64,000 nucleotides of DNA from Tubiluchus corallicola. Its lineage: Eukaryota; Priapulida; Priapulimorpha; Priapulimorphida; Tubiluchidae. The stretch spans positions 182,792 to 246,791 of the forward strand of contig JAQGDQ010000353.1 of assembly GCA_030141605.1 (NCBI GenBank), written 5' to 3'. The position numbers and the translations under genes are program-made. Below the pieces are notes generated by a model that worked only from the letters and a program-made list of their open reading frames with translations, was not told the origin of the DNA and made no database searches. Below are positions 60,523-64,000 of the stretch, in pieces; within the stretch, counting starts at the first letter, position 1; each line of letters begins with the position of its first letter.

Positions 60523-63500
60523 CAGTAAGTGCTCGCTTGCCGACACTAACGCGTTCCAGCAAGGCACGTCGTCGTTAAGGGAAACACCATAGAAAACAAT
60601 GTAAAAGCACTTAGTTGTGTACTCCTGTAAAACTCAATAAAGTGAAAGATCAATAATGCTTGGCATATGTAAATCACTGAATTGTTCTGCAGGGCAAAAA
60701 TCAAGAACAGCTGGCAATGTAAAGCTGTCACTTGGGTTGCAGCACAGAAATTAACAATGCGTGGCTCATAAACGAACATTTCTAAAAAAAAATAAAGTTT
60801 ACAGTGAAAATTAAAATTTAAAACCGATTTTCTTTTTTTCCATACACTTGTCTCTCTCTCTGAGGCCACCCTTGTGCCATTTCTTCCTGTCTTATTCTAC
60901 AAGTTCCTGTTTTTTTGAGAAAAATCTAGCGCTGGTTGGGAAAACCTGTTTCTGCAAAAACTTCCTTTTAACACTGCACAGCATCAGCAACATCGTCTCT
61001 CAGTTCAGAACTTGCTCACCATCTGGGTAGTTTTCACCAAGAAATTTTCAAGTCCAGCGTCAGTATCTTAAACAGCTCCATGCAGCTAGCCATTTTTGTT
61101 TACCAGTCTTTTCTGTTTAACGCTGCTGAGAAATATTTGTAGTGTTGTTTTTCCGACAACTTGAATGCAAATGATACGAGTGCATCATTAATTAATTAAC
61201 CCAGCAATGTATCAAGAGAGAATTGCATCAGAGGCATTCCCAGTGTGGGAGAGTGTCGGTAACTAGCCACTGGTCAGCAATGTATCAAGAGAGAATTGCA
61301 TCAGAGGCATTCCCAGTGTGGCAGAGTGTCGGTAGTTAGCCACTGGTCAGCAATGTATCAAGAGAGAATTGCATCAGAGGCATTCCCAGTGTGGGAGAGT
61401 GTCGGTAACTAGCCACTGGTCAGCAATGAATCATGAGAGAATTGCATCAGAGGCATTCCCAGTGTGGCAGAGCATCGGTAATTAGCCACTGGTCAGCAAT
61501 GTATCATGAGGGAATTGCATCAGAGGCATTCCCAGTGTGGGAGAGCGTCGGTAATTAGCCACTGGCCAGGAATGTATCATGAGAGAATTGCGTCAGAGGC
61601 ATTCCCAGTGTGGGAGAGCGTCGGTAGTTAGCCACTGGCCAGCAATGTATCATGAGAGAATTGCATCGGAGGCATTCCCAGTGTGGCAGAGTGTCGGTAA
61701 TTAGCCACTGGTCAGCAATGTATCAAGAGAGAATTGCGTCAGAGGCATTCCCAGTGTGGCAGAGCGTCGGTAATTAGCCACTGGCCAGCAATGTATCATG
61801 AGAGAATTGCATCGGAGGCATTCCCAGTGTGGCAGAGTGTCGGTAATTAGCCACTGGTCAGCAATGTATCAAGAGAGAATTGCGTCAGAGGCATTCCCAG
61901 TGTGGCAGAGCGTCGGTAATTAGCCACTGGCCAGCAATGTATCAAGAGAGAATTGCATCAGAGGCATTCCCAGTGTGGGAGAGTGTCGGTAGTTAGCCAC
62001 TGGTCAGCAATGTATCATGAGAGAATTGCATCAGAGGCATTCCCAGTGTGGGAGAGCGTCAGTAATTAGCCATTGGCCAGGAATGTATCATGAAAGAATT
62101 GCGTCAGAGGCATTCCCAGTGTGGGAGAGCGTCGGTAATTAGCCACTGGTCAGCAATGTATCAAGAGAGAATTGCATCAGAGGCATTCCCAGTGTGGCAG
62201 AGTGTCGGTAGTTAGCCACTGGCCAGCAATGTATCAAGAGAGAATTGCATCGGAGGCATTCCCAGTGTGGGAGAGTGTCGGTAATTAGCCACTGGTCAGC
62301 AATGTATCATGAGAGAATTGCATCAGAGGCATTCCCAGTGTGGCAGAGTGTCGGTAATTAGCCACTGGTCAGCAATGTATCATGAGAGAATTGCATCAGA
62401 GGCATTCCCAGTGTGGGAGAGTGTCGGTAGTTAGCCATTGGCCAGCAATGTATCATGAGAGAATTGCATCGGAGGCATTCCCAGTGTGGCAGAGTGTCGG
62501 TAATTAGCCACTGGTCAGCAATGTATCAAGAGAGAATTGCGTCAGAGGCATTCCCAGTGTGGCAGAGCGTCGGTAATTAGCCACTGGCCAGCAATGTATC
62601 ATGAGAGAATTGCATCAGAGGCATTCCCAGTGTGGGAGAGCGTCGGTAATTAGCCACTGGCCAGCAATGTATCATGAGAAAATTGCATCAGAGGCATTCC
62701 CAGTGTGGCAGAGTGTCGGTAATTAGCCACTGGTCAGCAATGTATCATGAGAGAATTGCGACAGAGGCATTCCCAGTGTGGGAGAGCGTCGGTAATTAGC
62801 CACTGGCCAGCAATGTATCATGAGAGAATTGCGTCAGAGGCATTCCCAGTGTGGGAGAGCGTCGGTAATTAGCCACTGGTCAGGAATGAATCATGAGAGA
62901 ATTGTGTCAGAGGCATTCCCAGTGTGGGAGAGCGTCGGTAATTAGCCACTGGTCAGGAATGAATCATGAGAGAATTGCGCAGAGGCATTCCCAGTGTGGC
63001 AGAGCATCGGTAATTAGCCACTGGTCAGCAATGTATCATGAGAGAATTGCGTCAGGGGCATTCCCAGTGTGGGAGAGCGTCGGTAATTAGCCACTGGTCA
63101 GCAATGTATCATGAGAGAATTGCGTCAGGGGCTTTCCCAGTGTGGGAGAGTGTTGGTAATTAGCCACTGGTCAGCAATGTATCATGAGAGAATTGCGTCA
63201 GGGGCATTCCCAGTGTGGGAGAGCGTCGGTAATTAGCCACTGGTCAGCAATGTATCATGAGAGAATTGCGTCAGAGGCATTCCCAGTGTGGGAGAGCGTC
63301 GGTAATTAGCCACTGGTCAGCAATGTATCATGAGAGAATTGCATCAGAGGCATTCCCAGTGTGGGAGAGCGTCGGTAATTAGCCACTGGCCAGCAATGTA
63401 TCATGAGAGAATTGCGTCAGGGGCATTCCCAGTGTGGGAGAACGTCGGTAACTAGCCACTGGTCAGCAATGTATCATGAGAGAATTGCGTCAGAGGCATT

Positions 63501-63898
63501 CCCAGTGTGGGAGAGTGTCGGTAATTAGCCATTGGCCAGGAATGTATCATGAGAAAATTGCGTCAGAGGCATTCCTAGTGTGGGAGAGCGTCAGTAATTA
63601 GCCATTGGCCAGGAATGTATCATGAAAGAATTGCGTCAGAGGCATTCCCAGTGTGGGAGAGCATCGGTAATTAGCCACTGGCCAGCAATGAATCATCGTT
63701 GCTGATAATTTGCAACCAGGCAGATTATTACTGTGGCTTTTTCATAATTTAAAGCACTAGTGCAGCAAACAAAATGTCAGTGCTTGCTGCTTAGAGGTCA
63801 AAAAGTCGTCGTTAAGATGAAACGTGTCGTTAAGTGAATAAAAGGTGTCAAAAGACGAGTGCCATTAAAATGAAACGCTGTTAAGCGAGGACTTGCTG
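60523..63898. mobile_element. Tigger/pogo-like element carrying the 73-bp satellite
   Basis: Left end CAGTAAGTGCTCGCTTGCC, preceded by TA; right end, read inverted, CAGCAAGTCCTCGCTTAAC. About 15 of 19 bases match. TCGTTAAG-type motifs lie just inside both ends (60573 and 63812). The interior is about 680 bases of non-coding sequence, the satellite array (61202-63697), then 200 bases. No transposase is visible. Right-hand TA is offset by one base, so the edge is slightly uncertain. Confidence 0.62.
61202..63697. repeat. 73-bp minisatellite, about 34 copies
   Basis: Head-to-tail 73-bp units: CAGCAATGTATCA(A/T)GAGAG, AATTGC(A/G)TCAGAGGCATTCC, CAGTGTGG(G/C)AGAG and GTCGGTAATTAGCCACTGG. Variation is concentrated at a few alternating sites (GTCAGC/GCCAGC, ATCAAG/ATCATG, GTGGGA/GTGGCA). 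73 is not a multiple of three, so no frame stays open for long. Confidence 0.97.
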
Positions 63899-64000
63899 GT
63901 ACACTAAGTTTGATTGCCTAATTCTTCATAGCGTCCTTTGACATTGACCTTGAGTACACTGGCTCTCACACTGAAGTTTCTCTCTGCTATAAGGTATTAA
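63899..64000. other. Window end, nothing recognised
   Basis: About 100 bases of AT-rich DNA after the element, without an identifiable feature. Confidence 0.4.

Noticed and set aside
61202-63697. A CRISPR-like array of regular repeats
   Set aside because: The 73-bp units are directly adjacent with no unique spacers, and the genome is animal. It is a minisatellite.

Overview
This is a stretch of animal (metazoan) nuclear DNA, almost certainly from an invertebrate. It is AT-rich. Its genes are split by many introns with standard GT..AG borders, and the introns and intergenic DNA are full of transposon remnants, microsatellites and minisatellites. Nothing in it is prokaryotic. I cannot name the species from the sequence; the proteins are animal families shared by cnidarians through vertebrates, and the marine-invertebrate impression is only an inference.

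Four protein genes can be assembled exon by exon with consistent splice phases. (1) 733-5643, plus: the last five exons of a Grainyhead-like (GRHL) transcription factor, including the C-terminal dimerisation domain; the DNA-binding part lies upstream of the window. (2) 12365-14558, minus: a complete two-exon Elongin C. (3) 19507-36060, plus: a complete 11-exon CDH23-like cadherin of about 1850 residues (signal peptide, about 14 cadherin repeats, a membrane-adjacent domain, one transmembrane helix, short tail). (4) 37479-60219, plus: a complete 17-exon DENND6 protein of 583 residues, a DENN-domain Rab GEF. A fifth, weaker candidate of unknown function lies on the minus strand at 9167-9977.

The rest is mobile and repetitive DNA. 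It includes several hAT-type MITEs with inverted termini and near-perfect 8-bp target duplications, several pogo/Tigger-like inverted-repeat elements, LINE C-terminal fragments, a short LINE-derived element present twice with clear target-site duplications, one LTR followed by a tRNA primer-binding site, 5S rRNA-derived sequences and a tRNA-like sequence. Two large minisatellites stand out: a 42-bp unit (about 35 copies) in a DENND6 intron, and a 73-bp unit (about 34 copies) that appears to sit inside a Tigger-like element just behind DENND6.

The observations I rate highest are: a DENND6 exon whose 3' splice site and first 14 coding bases are shared with a transposon copy elsewhere in the same gene; the compact CDH23-like cadherin that keeps both the membrane-distal and the membrane-adjacent ends of the CDH23 architecture in little over half the length; and the satellite array carried within a DNA transposon. 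No operon, phage, CRISPR or other microbial system is present.
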